A DNA stretch of 8,131 nucleotides, taken from positions 1-8,131 of the forward strand of contig JANNPZ010000046.1 in the NCBI GenBank assembly GCA_031400505.1. Reading direction: 5' to 3'. The DNA is from JAIYDJ01 sp031400505. GTDB lineage: Bacteria > Pseudomonadota > Alphaproteobacteria > Rhodobacterales > Rhodobacteraceae. The notes beneath the pieces are model-generated. The model saw only the letters and a list, made by a program, of their open reading frames with translations, did not search any database and was not told where the DNA came from. Positions 1-6,522 of this stretch are shown one piece after another (position 1 is the first letter of the stretch; every line of letters begins with the position of its first letter). Made by a program: the position numbers and the translations under genes.

Positions 1-1
1 C

Positions 2-307
2 CGCGCACAGGGATTGATGCGCGTCCGGGAGTTGCCGCGCGATCACGGGATGTTGTTCCTGTTCGACCGGCCCGAGCCCCTGGCCTTCTGGATGAAGGAC
101 ACCTATTTATCGCTTGATCTCGTTTTCATCGGCCCGGACGGCCGGGTCCTGAATATCGCCCCTCATGCCAGGCCGTTTACGCTCGACCCGATCGAATCCG
201 ACGGGCCGGCGACGGCCGTGCTCGAAGTGTTGGCCGGCACTGCCGACAGAATCGCCCTCGAGCCGGGTGACCGCATTCGACATCCGGCCTCCGGAAACCT
301 CCACTGA
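2..307 (+). CDS. DUF192 family protein, 3' part (5' end outside window)
   Basis: The frame is open from base 2, so the gene begins upstream of the window; 101 residues and a TGA stop are visible. The order of motifs is that of DUF192 proteins: an R-A-Q-G-L-M-R-V-R-E-L-P block at the left edge, then GMLFLF, FWMKDTYLSLDLVFI, and a later V-L-E-V-L-A-G segment followed by a short G-D-R-I strand. The family is a small beta-rich fold, often exported or lipid-anchored, with no assigned reaction. Any signal peptide lies outside the window and cannot be judged. TTG (14) and ATG (17) could serve as internal starts, but the family-like RAQG residues before them argue that the protein begins earlier. The gene converges on the hydroxylase gene, with only 6 bp between the stop codons. 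Family call is firm; function is unknown. Confidence 0.85.
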   Translation, partial: RAQGLMRVRELPRDHGMLFLFDRPEPLAFWMKDTYLSLDLVFIGPDGRVLNIAPHARPFTLDPIESDGPATAVLEVLAGTADRIALEPGDRIRHPASGNLH

Positions 308-317
308 TCCGGATCAG
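304..317. repeat. 14-bp perfect palindrome spanning two convergent stop codons
   Basis: CTGATCCGGATCAG is a perfect palindrome. Its plus-strand TGA (305-307) ends the DUF192 gene and its minus-strand TGA (complement of 314-316) ends the hydroxylase gene. There is no loop and no T-tract on either side, so it does not look like an efficient intrinsic terminator. It may simply be a compact convergent junction. Confidence 0.6.
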
Positions 318-1594
318 GCTTCGGCAGGTGGTTTGATCCCGGAGAATTCCCGCTCGGCCGCGCTCATGGCTTTGACCATGTCGCGCTCAGCCGGCTCGAG
401 GAGCGGATTCCAGGTGTCGAATATGAGAACGACACGCATCTCGTCGCTGTCATTGCGGGCCTCGTGCTCGATCGAATCATCAAAGATCAGGGCCTCCCCG
501 ACCTTCCAGTCGCGTTCCTCGTATCCGACGCGATACCGGCAGCCGGGTGGAACGATCAAGGGCAAGTGCACGACGACTCTCGCGTTGGTCTCGCCATGAT
601 GTGGCGGGATGCGCGTGTGCGGCGCCAATACGGAGAACATTGCGTTCGGACACAGGCCGCCAATGTCGGCCATCGGCAGGGCTGACAGCGCGCGGGTCGT
701 CTCCGGGCAACGCTCTTGCGTTGCCGGTACGGGTGCGCCATTGCGCCACAAATGCAGCGTGCTCCATCGCCTGGAATGATTGAGTTCCTTCCATTGATTC
801 ACGGGCTGGCCTGGTTCATACGCGATGTACGGACTGAAACGCCCGCGATCCTGTTCCAGAACCGCGGTAAGTTCCTCGCGGATAATGCCGGTCTTGGCTT
901 CCAATTCTTCGCACCAGACGAACAGGCTGCGTTCAAAGAAGGGAATCGCCGGCAGCCGGGGGACGTGCAACTGGTTGCAGACCGCGTGATAGGGCTGGGA
1001 TCTTCGAGCGAAAATCGACGCGGCCTCCCGCCAGCGTCCGGCAAGCGGTTCTGTCAAGGCAGCCCTCAGCTCCGCAAGTCTTTGTTCAAGATAGGCCTCA
1101 TACGCTGCGGTGTGCCGCTCGACGAACTGCCGAGCGTGCGTCAACTGCGGCTTCAGGCTTGCGGGCCACTGTGACTCGGGTGGCGAGATCTTCAGGCAGT
1201 TCATGTAAATCGTTGCCGCTGCAACAGGGCTGCCATGGCGTTCATTCCATCCCGCCTTGGCAAGCAGCGCCGGAAGGAAGTACGCGTCCGCCGCGAGCGC
1301 GGCATCTATCGCCTCGCGTTCGGCGGTCGCATCATTCTGTTGCCGGCAGGTGGCGGCGAGCGTTATCAGCACTGCAAGGTCCGCCGGCGCCGCTACCCTG
1401 GCTGCGCGCAGCAAATCGAGCGCAGTCGGCAGGTCCTGCCGCTTCAAGGCATGGATGGCGAGACTGAACAATGCTTTCGGGTTCTGCGGCTCGAGCCGGC
1501 GGACCTCGATCCAGACCCGTTCCGCGTCATCCAGGCGACCCGCGTTTGCGAGTCTGCCAGCGGTCTGAACGAGTTCACCCACCGTATCGGGCAT
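314..1594 (-). CDS. TPR-containing aspartyl/asparaginyl beta-hydroxylase-like 2OG-Fe(II) oxygenase
   Basis: The protein has 426 residues from the chosen start. Residues about 5-140 form helical TPR-like repeats (A-x-x-L-x-x-x-G-R-x-x-D-A-E-type units). A linker (about 150-210) follows, then an AspH-type domain to the C-terminus. Visible family motifs are S321 in FSVLAPHT, HHGETN (332-337), HLPL (343-346), FDDSIEHE (371-378) and R387 before DTWNP. By analogy with human AspH, H332 and H377 would be the two iron ligands, with S321, H343 and R387 contacting 2-oxoglutarate. V341 lies where AspH has a further arginine. The family hydroxylates Asp or Asn side chains, or related substrates, using O2 and 2-oxoglutarate. 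No signal peptide is seen, so it is probably cytoplasmic. The ATG at 1594 is chosen because the TPR array starts right after it. A longer frame to 1783 would run through the operator-like palindrome and encode unrelated sequence. No clear Shine-Dalgarno is present. It is divergent from the receptor gene. The exact substrate is unknown. Confidence 0.85.
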   Translation of the reverse strand: MPDTVGELVQTAGRLANAGRLDDAERVWIEVRRLEPQNPKALFSLAIHALKRQDLPTALDLLRAARVAAPADLAVLITLAATCRQQNDATAEREAIDAALAADAYFLPALLAKAGWNERHGSPVAAATIYMNCLKISPPESQWPASLKPQLTHARQFVERHTAAYEAYLEQRLAELRAALTEPLAGRWREAASIFARRSQPYHAVCNQLHVPRLPAIPFFERSLFVWCEELEAKTGIIREELTAVLEQDRGRFSPYIAYEPGQPVNQWKELNHSRRWSTLHLWRNGAPVPATQERCPETTRALSALPMADIGGLCPNAMFSVLAPHTRIPPHHGETNARVVVHLPLIVPPGCRYRVGYEERDWKVGEALIFDDSIEHEARNDSDEMRVVLIFDTWNPLLEPAERDMVKAMSAAEREFSGIKPPAEA

Positions 1595-1676
1595 CGACCG
1601 AAGAGTAACGGCAACGCAGGGTGCGTACAACGGAACCCGCGCCTGCCCAAGCTGGCGGAGCCATGTTGCAGCCACC

Positions 1677-1694
1677 TGTTGTATATATACAACA
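1677..1694. promoter_or_regulatory. Perfect 18-bp palindrome, probable operator
   Basis: TGTTGTATATATACAACA is its own reverse complement over all 18 bases and has an AT-only core, as expected for a dimeric repressor site. It lies about 90 bp before the hydroxylase start and about 300 bp before the receptor start. Its TATATA core also reads as a possible minus-strand -10 element, so binding could block hydroxylase transcription. The outer GTTG and CAAC halves recur with identical N8 spacing 25 bp away. The GT-x-TA...TA-x-AC layout resembles sites of HutC-type GntR regulators, but the cognate protein is not in the window and this assignment is a guess. Confidence 0.5.
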
Positions 1695-1711
1695 CATAAT
1701 TTGTTGCGTAA
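1682..1711 (-). promoter_or_regulatory. Possible hydroxylase promoter (minus strand)
   Basis: On the minus strand, TTACGC (1711-1706) is followed after 18 bp by TATATA (1687-1682), a loose -35/-10 pair. It would place transcription start roughly 80 bp before the ATG at 1594, with the -10 inside the palindrome. The -35 matches the consensus poorly, so this is tentative. Confidence 0.25.
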
Positions 1712-1718
1712 CAGCAAC
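1703..1718. promoter_or_regulatory. Second GTTG-N8-CAAC dyad, candidate tandem operator
   Basis: GTTGCGTAACAGCAAC carries GTTGC and GCAAC arms around six unpaired bases. It preserves the GTTG-N8-CAAC geometry of the upstream 18-bp palindrome, with dyad centres 25 bp apart. The preceding base is T in both sites, giving TGTTG-N8-CAAC twice. It is less symmetric in the core, so it would be the weaker site if real. Confidence 0.35.
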
Positions 1719-1734
1719 CAAAATGGGCCTTGGC

Positions 1735-1763
1735 TTGGTTCAGCGACCGTCTGTTTGCATAAA
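1735..1763 (+). promoter_or_regulatory. Possible receptor promoter (plus strand)
   Basis: TTGGTT (1735-1740) and CATAAA (1758-1763) are 17 bp apart, matching the sigma-70 consensus at three and four of six positions. It would give a leader of about 220 nt before the receptor. An alternative -10, TATGAT (1855-1860), has only a poor -35 (TTTCTT, 1832-1837) 17 bp before it. Neither is strong. Confidence 0.28.
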
Positions 1764-1933
1764 AGGCTTTTTTCCGACCCCACGCAAAGGAAGAGTTATA
1801 CGGATCGGGTGTTGTTTTTTAGCCTTAAGGCTTTCTTTTGCGATCTTGCGCATTTATGATCGGCGCCACACTCCGATTCGTTCAGTTTGGCAACGCCTTT
1901 CTTTTTTTGTTTTTGGGGACTTTCGGGGGTGGA

Positions 1934-1962
1934 CAGTGACGGCAAATGGCGGGCTGTCGCTG
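1934..1962 (+). other. Possible hairpin in the receptor leader
   Basis: CAGTGAC (1934-1940) can pair with GTCGCTG (1956-1962) in RNA as seven pairs including one G-U, with a 15-nt loop. It ends 18 nt before the Shine-Dalgarno. It is short and could be chance. Confidence 0.2.
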
Positions 1963-1980
1963 CATTCCAACAATATCTGC

Positions 1981-1986
1981 AGGAGG
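1981..1986 (+). promoter_or_regulatory. Strong Shine-Dalgarno of the TonB-dependent receptor
   Basis: AGGAGG sits six bases before the ATG at 1993 and fixes the start of the receptor gene. It is the only consensus ribosome binding site in the window; the other genes have weak or no recognisable ones, which suggests the receptor is the most strongly translated product here. Confidence 0.85.
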
Positions 1987-1992
1987 ATTTAG

Positions 1993-4770
1993 ATGGCCAA
2001 TCGCAAACTGCAACGGGCGATTCACCTGACATTGGGTGTCGCTTCAGGCGCACTACTCGCTTCATACATGCCAACGGCTTCCGCCCAAGACAATCTTGGC
2101 GAGATCGTCGTCACGGGTTCGCGCATTGCGCGTCCCGACCTCGAAAGCGCTAGCCCGATCACGATCATCAATCGGCAGCAGATTGAGGACCAGGGTCTCA
2201 TCGACATTGGCTATCTCGTCCAGCGTATGCCGTCCATGTCTGGCTCGCCGATCGGCACGACTACGAACAATGGCGGCGACGGCTCCGTGCAGATCGACCT
2301 GCGCGGCATGGGCGTAAACCGCACGGTGACCCTGGTCAACGGCAAGCGGACCGTCGACGGCGGTGACTATCAGACGATCCCGTCCGTCATGATCGAGCGC
2401 GTCGAAATCCTGAAGGATGGCGGCGCATCGATCTACGGTGCAGACGCTGTCGCCGGCGTTGTGAATATCATCACCCGCAGCAATTTCGATGGCCTCGAAA
2501 TCACCGCGCAGCAGGCTGACTTCTTCGACACAGACAGTGGCGCCCAGCAGACGATCGGCCTCATCGGGGGCAAGACTTTTGATGGCGGCCACTTCACATT
2601 CGGCGCCGAGTACGTCGATCAGGAAGAGGCGTTTCAGAGCGATACGCCGTGGCAGTTCTTCCAGAACAGCTACTACATCTATCCGGCCGGTTGCGAGAAT
2701 CAGTTTTTCGCGCCTTATGACGGTACCCCGCAAGGCGGCTGCTACACGGGTGGCTCAAGCCGTATTCAGGAGGGTCGCCTGACAGTCGGCGATCAGGGCA
2801 ATTTCATGAACGAAGGCGCTGGCCTCGTTGGCTATGACGGTCGCCTCTACAATTTCGCCCCCATCAACTACATTCAGACTCCGTACCAGCGGACAAACAT
2901 GTTTGCAGACGGCAGTTTTGCCCTGACTGACAGCATCGAATTCTCCGCTTCGGTCCGCGGCAATTTCCGGCAGTCTGAACAGTTGCTCGCGCCGCAGCCC
3001 TACGATTCGCGGTTTGATCCGGGATACGAGGGCTTTTTTAACGGCACGCCTTACACCGGCATCTCCGAGGACAACTTCTATCTGGCACAGGCTCTAGCCG
3101 CAGCAGGATTGCCGGCACAGCCGGTGATCGACGCCCGTCGCAGGGTCGTCGAAGACAATCGGTCGTTTACTCAGGATGTAAACCAGATTCAGACCAATTT
3201 CGGGCTGAATGGAGATCTCGGGGAAAATATCTCCTGGGACGTGTATTACAACTGGGGCTATCGAAACCAGATTGACCGCGACTTCGGTCAGTTCACCGGG
3301 AGTCTGCTCGCGGCCGCCTTGGGTCCATCAGCCGATCTGGACGGTAGCGGCACTCCGGAGTGCTACGGCGATATCGCCGACCCGACCACCCTGATCGTTG
3401 GCTGTGTGCCAATGAACTTCGTTGGTGGAGCCGGCACGATCACGCGGGACATGCTCGACTATGTCAGCGCCGATCTGAGTGACACCCGAACGACCGAGCA
3501 ACATGAGGCAGTCGCCAGCCTCTCCGGTTCTTGGTTCGATCTGCCGGGTGGCAAGTTTGGTTGGGCTGCCGGCTTTGCCTATACCGACACCAAGTACCGT
3601 TACACGCCCGATTCCCAGAAAGCACAGGGCACGGTCACCGGAAACACGGGTGCCGGAACCCAGGGAAGCCTGATTGGCAACGCCGTCTTTGCAGAATTCA
3701 ACGCACCTGTTTTCGATAACGGCTCGCAGGCTGTGAATTTGAAAGGGAGCGCCCGCTACGACAGCTACTCGAATTTCGACAGTGAAGCGACGTATGGGAT
3801 GGGAGTTGAATTCCGGGTTATTGAGGAGCTGAAGCTGCGGGCGACATATGGCACGGTCTTCCGCACGCCGACGATCACCGATTTGTTCGGAGGCCAGATT
3901 GACAGCTTCCCGACATACGTGGATCCGTGTGCTGCAAATCCGGCGCCGGCCGGGTGCGCCCAGCAGATCGTGCAGGTAGACGCTCAGTTGCTGGCGCGGG
4001 TAGGCGGCAATCCCGACCTTCAGCCGGAGACAGGCGATACGCTGACAGCTGGCGTGGTCTGGACCCCGAAATTCGGGTCAGGCAACTTCTCGGCCACGGT
4101 TGACTACTGGCAGATCAATATCGACGACGGGATCAGCTCGCTGGGCGTGCAGTTCATCCTTGATGACTGCTACATCAATCAAAACGCAGCATCCTGCGCT
4201 CTGATCAGCAGACGAGCCGACTACAGCATCGACCAGGTAATCAATGGCAGCTTGAACGTCTCCGCGCAAGGTGCCAAAGGTGTCGACACAGAGCTTCGGT
4301 ATTCGTGGGACACCGGTGTCGGTCAATTCGAAACTGCGGTTTTGTGGGCACACCTGCTTGAGCGCACCAAAGTTCCCTTCGCCGGTGCGCTGGAAGAGGA
4401 CCTCTCCGGTCGTTATACCGATCCGACTGCGGAAGATGGCGGCGCATACGCCACGGACAAGATCAACTATTCCTTCAAGTGGAACTGGAACGATCTGACC
4501 GTCGGTTACCTCGGGGAGTTCATCAGCTCACTGGACAGCGTGGCTTTCTTTATTCGCGACTACCCGCAGAAGATCGATTCCCAGTTGTATCACGATCTCG
4601 TAGCCAATTATGAGATGAAGACTGGCACCGGAATCTCGGTTGGCATAACCAACTTGACGGACGAAGAGCCGCCTTACATTGATCTCGGTTTCAATGCAAA
4701 GACGGATCCTTCGAGTTACCGCATGTTTGGCCGGGGCTACTATCTCCGGCTGACGCAGAAGTTCAAGTAA
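1993..4770 (+). CDS. TonB-dependent outer-membrane receptor
   Basis: A full-length 925-residue receptor. The N-terminus is a signal peptide (basic start, hydrophobic helix about 10-25, likely cleavage after TASA at residue 31). It leads directly to a TonB-box-like stretch EIVVTGSRI (37-45), so there is no signalling STN domain. The plug follows (about 50-165), with IDLRGMG, RVEILKDGGASIYGADAVAG and VNIITR. The rest is a 22-strand-type barrel with the usual late motifs RATYGTVFRTPTITDLF and NPDLQPETGDTLTAGV, ending in a strand YYLRLTQKFK. It would import a ligand across the outer membrane using TonB-ExbBD energy. There are exactly eight cysteines in four close pairs (234/250, 457/471, 646/655, 726/735), probably disulfides in exposed loops. 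The start is fixed by a strong AGGAGG. An intrinsic terminator follows. The ligand is not identifiable: the receptor does not look like a classical siderophore or cobalamin receptor, and the neighbouring enzymes suggest a peptide-like or sulfated ligand. Confidence 0.95.
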   Translation: MANRKLQRAIHLTLGVASGALLASYMPTASAQDNLGEIVVTGSRIARPDLESASPITIINRQQIEDQGLIDIGYLVQRMPSMSGSPIGTTTNNGGDGSVQIDLRGMGVNRTVTLVNGKRTVDGGDYQTIPSVMIERVEILKDGGASIYGADAVAGVVNIITRSNFDGLEITAQQADFFDTDSGAQQTIGLIGGKTFDGGHFTFGAEYVDQEEAFQSDTPWQFFQNSYYIYPAGCENQFFAPYDGTPQGGCYTGGSSRIQEGRLTVGDQGNFMNEGAGLVGYDGRLYNFAPINYIQTPYQRTNMFADGSFALTDSIEFSASVRGNFRQSEQLLAPQPYDSRFDPGYEGFFNGTPYTGISEDNFYLAQALAAAGLPAQPVIDARRRVVEDNRSFTQDVNQIQTNFGLNGDLGENISWDVYYNWGYRNQIDRDFGQFTGSLLAAALGPSADLDGSGTPECYGDIADPTTLIVGCVPMNFVGGAGTITRDMLDYVSADLSDTRTTEQHEAVASLSGSWFDLPGGKFGWAAGFAYTDTKYRYTPDSQKAQGTVTGNTGAGTQGSLIGNAVFAEFNAPVFDNGSQAVNLKGSARYDSYSNFDSEATYGMGVEFRVIEELKLRATYGTVFRTPTITDLFGGQIDSFPTYVDPCAANPAPAGCAQQIVQVDAQLLARVGGNPDLQPETGDTLTAGVVWTPKFGSGNFSATVDYWQINIDDGISSLGVQFILDDCYINQNAASCALISRRADYSIDQVINGSLNVSAQGAKGVDTELRYSWDTGVGQFETAVLWAHLLERTKVPFAGALEEDLSGRYTDPTAEDGGAYATDKINYSFKWNWNDLTVGYLGEFISSLDSVAFFIRDYPQKIDSQLYHDLVANYEMKTGTGISVGITNLTDEEPPYIDLGFNAKTDPSSYRMFGRGYYLRLTQKFK

Positions 4771-4795
4771 GCAGAATCATCCAATTGAAAACTTT

Positions 4796-4824
4796 AGGGC
4801 CGCTTCCAGCGGCCCTTTTTTTTT
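4796..4824 (+). terminator. Rho-independent terminator after the receptor gene
   Basis: AGGGCCGCT and AGCGGCCCT form a nine-pair GC-rich stem around a three-base TCC loop, followed by nine T residues. It lies 26 bp after the receptor stop. It should isolate the receptor transcript from the sulfotransferase genes. Confidence 0.92.
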
Positions 4825-4873
4825 CATCCCGGATGTACCGGCAGATTCTTGGCATTGGAATTCCGGCCGTTCG

Positions 4874-4902
4874 TTGATTATCGTGCCCATTCCTGCAATA
4901 AG
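4874..4902 (+). promoter_or_regulatory. Possible promoter of the sulfotransferase run
   Basis: TTGATT (4874-4879) and AATAAG (4897-4902) are 17 bp apart, each matching four of six sigma-70 consensus bases, about 35 bp before the ATG at 4938. A promoter is expected here because the receptor terminator lies just upstream. Confidence 0.35.
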
Positions 4903-4937
4903 ACTTCAGCGACGAAACGGGATCTCGGATCCATCAA

Positions 4938-6512
4938 ATGACTGACGAGCTCGGACGATTGAGCGAGATCGGCAGGCGCGCACTGCAATCGCGGAATTGG
5001 CCTGTGGTCAGCGCCTGCGCCGAAGACTTGTTGCGACGCGACCCCAACAGCCCCGAGGGCCATTTCCTTGCCGGGCTCGTGGAGAAAGCGGCGCAGCGGC
5101 CCGTGAAGGCTACGGAAGCCTTTGCGAAAGCGCTCGAACTGGATGCCGGGCGCTACGATGCCGCAGTCGAGCTGGCGAACCAGCACTGTATCGCCCGCCG
5201 CAATGCCGAGGCCGTGGCGCTACTGCATGACTACCAGGCCAGGTTGGGCAACAGCCCCCGCTACCTCGATATGGCTGGAACGGTTTACTCCGACATGGGC
5301 ATGGCCGAGAAAGCCTGGCCCTTGTACCGGAAGGCCAACGAACTGCAGCCTGGGGTGCCCTTGTTCCAGTCCAATCTGGCGGCCTGCGGCGTGTACCTCG
5401 GCAAGATCGACGAGGCGAAGGCGATTTACAGAGCCCTGCTTCGACAGACCCCGACTCATCAGCGCAATCACTACCACTTGTCCCGCCTGGAGCAGGCAAA
5501 GGACACGGTGCATATCGAGCAGATGAAAGCCGCTCTTCGTTCCACAAACCTGGCGCCGGACAAGAACATCTTCATCTACTACGCGATCGGCAAAGAACTG
5601 GAGGACCTCGGGGAGTGGCAGGAGGCCTTCCGCTACTACCAGATGGCGGGTGACGCGGTCACGAGCGTGGCCAACTACGATGTCGCCGCGGACCTCGGGC
5701 TGATCGACAAGGTCATCGAAGTGTGTGACAAGCAATGGTTGGCGGCCCGGCCAGACCGGGTTCCTGCCGACGCCGCTGCCAGGACGCCGATTTTCCTCGT
5801 GGGCCTGCCGCGCACCGGCACGACCTTGACCGAGCGCATCCTGGCAAGCCATGCGCGGGTGGAAAGCATCGGTGAGACGCTGCAAATGCAGATGACGCTG
5901 CGACGCATCAGCGGGGTGGAAAGCGTCGAAACCATGAACCCTGCAATCATCGAAGCAGCCGCACAAAAGGACGTCGGTCTGATCGCCCATGGTTACCTGG
6001 ATGCGGTGCGTCACCGCTTCCGCGGAAAGCCGATGTTCATCGAGAAACTCCCGGAGAATTTTCTGTATCTCGGGTTCATTGCCAAGGCCTGGCCGGATGC
6101 GCGCCTCGTGTACCTGCGGCGCAACCCGATGGATGCCTGCTTCGCCATGTACAAGCAGTCCTTTTTCAGGTTCGCCTACACGCTCGAGAACCTCGGCCGC
6201 TACTACATCGCGCACGACCGGCTGCTGCGGCACTGGAGATCAATGCTCGGCGATCGCCTGATTGAAATCGAGTACGAGTCGCTCGTCACCGATCAGGAAG
6301 GGCAGACAAGGAGCCTGCTCGACAGGCTGGGCCTCGACTTCGAAGCAGCCTGCCTTGAGTTCGAGAAAAATGAGGCCGCCACTGCCACCGCAAGCTCGGT
6401 GCAGGTGCGCGAGAAGATCCACAGCCGCTCGGTCAACCGCTGGCGGCATTTCGAGAAGGAGCTGCAGCCGCTCAGACAGCTTCTCGAACATGCCGGCATC
6501 GCGATCACGTAG
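4938..6512 (+). CDS. TPR-repeat sulfotransferase
   Basis: A 524-residue protein, apparently cytoplasmic. Residues about 5-260 are TPR-like helical repeats (for example EGHFLAGLVEKAAQRPVKA, then units ending in L-E-L-D, L-Q-P and Q-T-P). Residues about 283-515 are a PAPS-dependent sulfotransferase domain. The 5'-phosphosulfate loop is GLPRTGTT (289-296), followed by E313 in the S-I-G-E segment, EKLPEN (369-374), the 3'-phosphate segment VYLRRNPMDACFAMY (391-405), YESLV (445-449) and a terminal RW..FEKEL motif (501-509). It would transfer sulfate from PAPS to a hydroxyl or amine; the TPR array suggests a protein or peptide acceptor, as in TPR-sulfotransferases generally. It starts 168 bp after the receptor stop and is followed after 10 bp by the next gene, so the two are probably co-transcribed. 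There is no clear Shine-Dalgarno; the ATG is chosen because the TPR helices begin at once. The acceptor is unknown. Confidence 0.92.
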   Translation: MTDELGRLSEIGRRALQSRNWPVVSACAEDLLRRDPNSPEGHFLAGLVEKAAQRPVKATEAFAKALELDAGRYDAAVELANQHCIARRNAEAVALLHDYQARLGNSPRYLDMAGTVYSDMGMAEKAWPLYRKANELQPGVPLFQSNLAACGVYLGKIDEAKAIYRALLRQTPTHQRNHYHLSRLEQAKDTVHIEQMKAALRSTNLAPDKNIFIYYAIGKELEDLGEWQEAFRYYQMAGDAVTSVANYDVAADLGLIDKVIEVCDKQWLAARPDRVPADAAARTPIFLVGLPRTGTTLTERILASHARVESIGETLQMQMTLRRISGVESVETMNPAIIEAAAQKDVGLIAHGYLDAVRHRFRGKPMFIEKLPENFLYLGFIAKAWPDARLVYLRRNPMDACFAMYKQSFFRFAYTLENLGRYYIAHDRLLRHWRSMLGDRLIEIEYESLVTDQEGQTRSLLDRLGLDFEAACLEFEKNEAATATASSVQVREKIHSRSVNRWRHFEKELQPLRQLLEHAGIAIT

Positions 6513-6522
6513 CCTTCGTTAC

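Larger units (their letters stand above)
1595..1992. other. Divergent intergenic region, about 400 bp, AT-richer than its flanks
   Basis: This is the longest gene-free stretch in the window. It separates the minus-strand hydroxylase from the plus-strand receptor. It contains two GTTG-N8-CAAC dyads near 1677-1718, promoter-like elements facing both ways, a 12-bp palindrome AGCCTTAAGGCT (1821-1832), two long T-rich runs (about 1811-1840 and 1897-1915), and a short possible hairpin (1934-1962) just before the receptor ribosome binding site. Open frames crossing it lack recognisable protein features. It is best read as regulatory DNA plus a long 5' leader for the receptor mRNA. Confidence 0.7.

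Noticed and set aside
1595..1783. Extending the hydroxylase start to 1783 (63 more residues)
   Set aside because: The added sequence is unlike TPR or a signal peptide, lacks a ribosome binding site, and would place the 18-bp operator-like palindrome inside the gene. The TPR array begins right after the ATG at 1594.
1821..1832. AGCCTTAAGGCT palindrome as a terminator
   Set aside because: It is a perfect palindrome with no loop bases, AT-rich at its centre, and lies between genes that read away from each other, so no terminator is expected.
2062..2733. Minus-strand open frame of 223 codons
   Set aside because: It is antisense to the receptor plug region, has no domain pattern, and is explained by codon bias of the real gene.
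5220..6233. Long minus-strand open frame of 337 codons
   Set aside because: It lies wholly antisense to the TPR-sulfotransferase catalytic part, shows no recognisable domain, and is expected by chance in GC-rich DNA.
6262..6522. Upstream extension of the sulfotransferase-like gene
   Set aside because: It overlaps the 3' end of the well-supported TPR-sulfotransferase in another frame and gives Ser/Arg-rich low-complexity sequence typical of a shadow frame.
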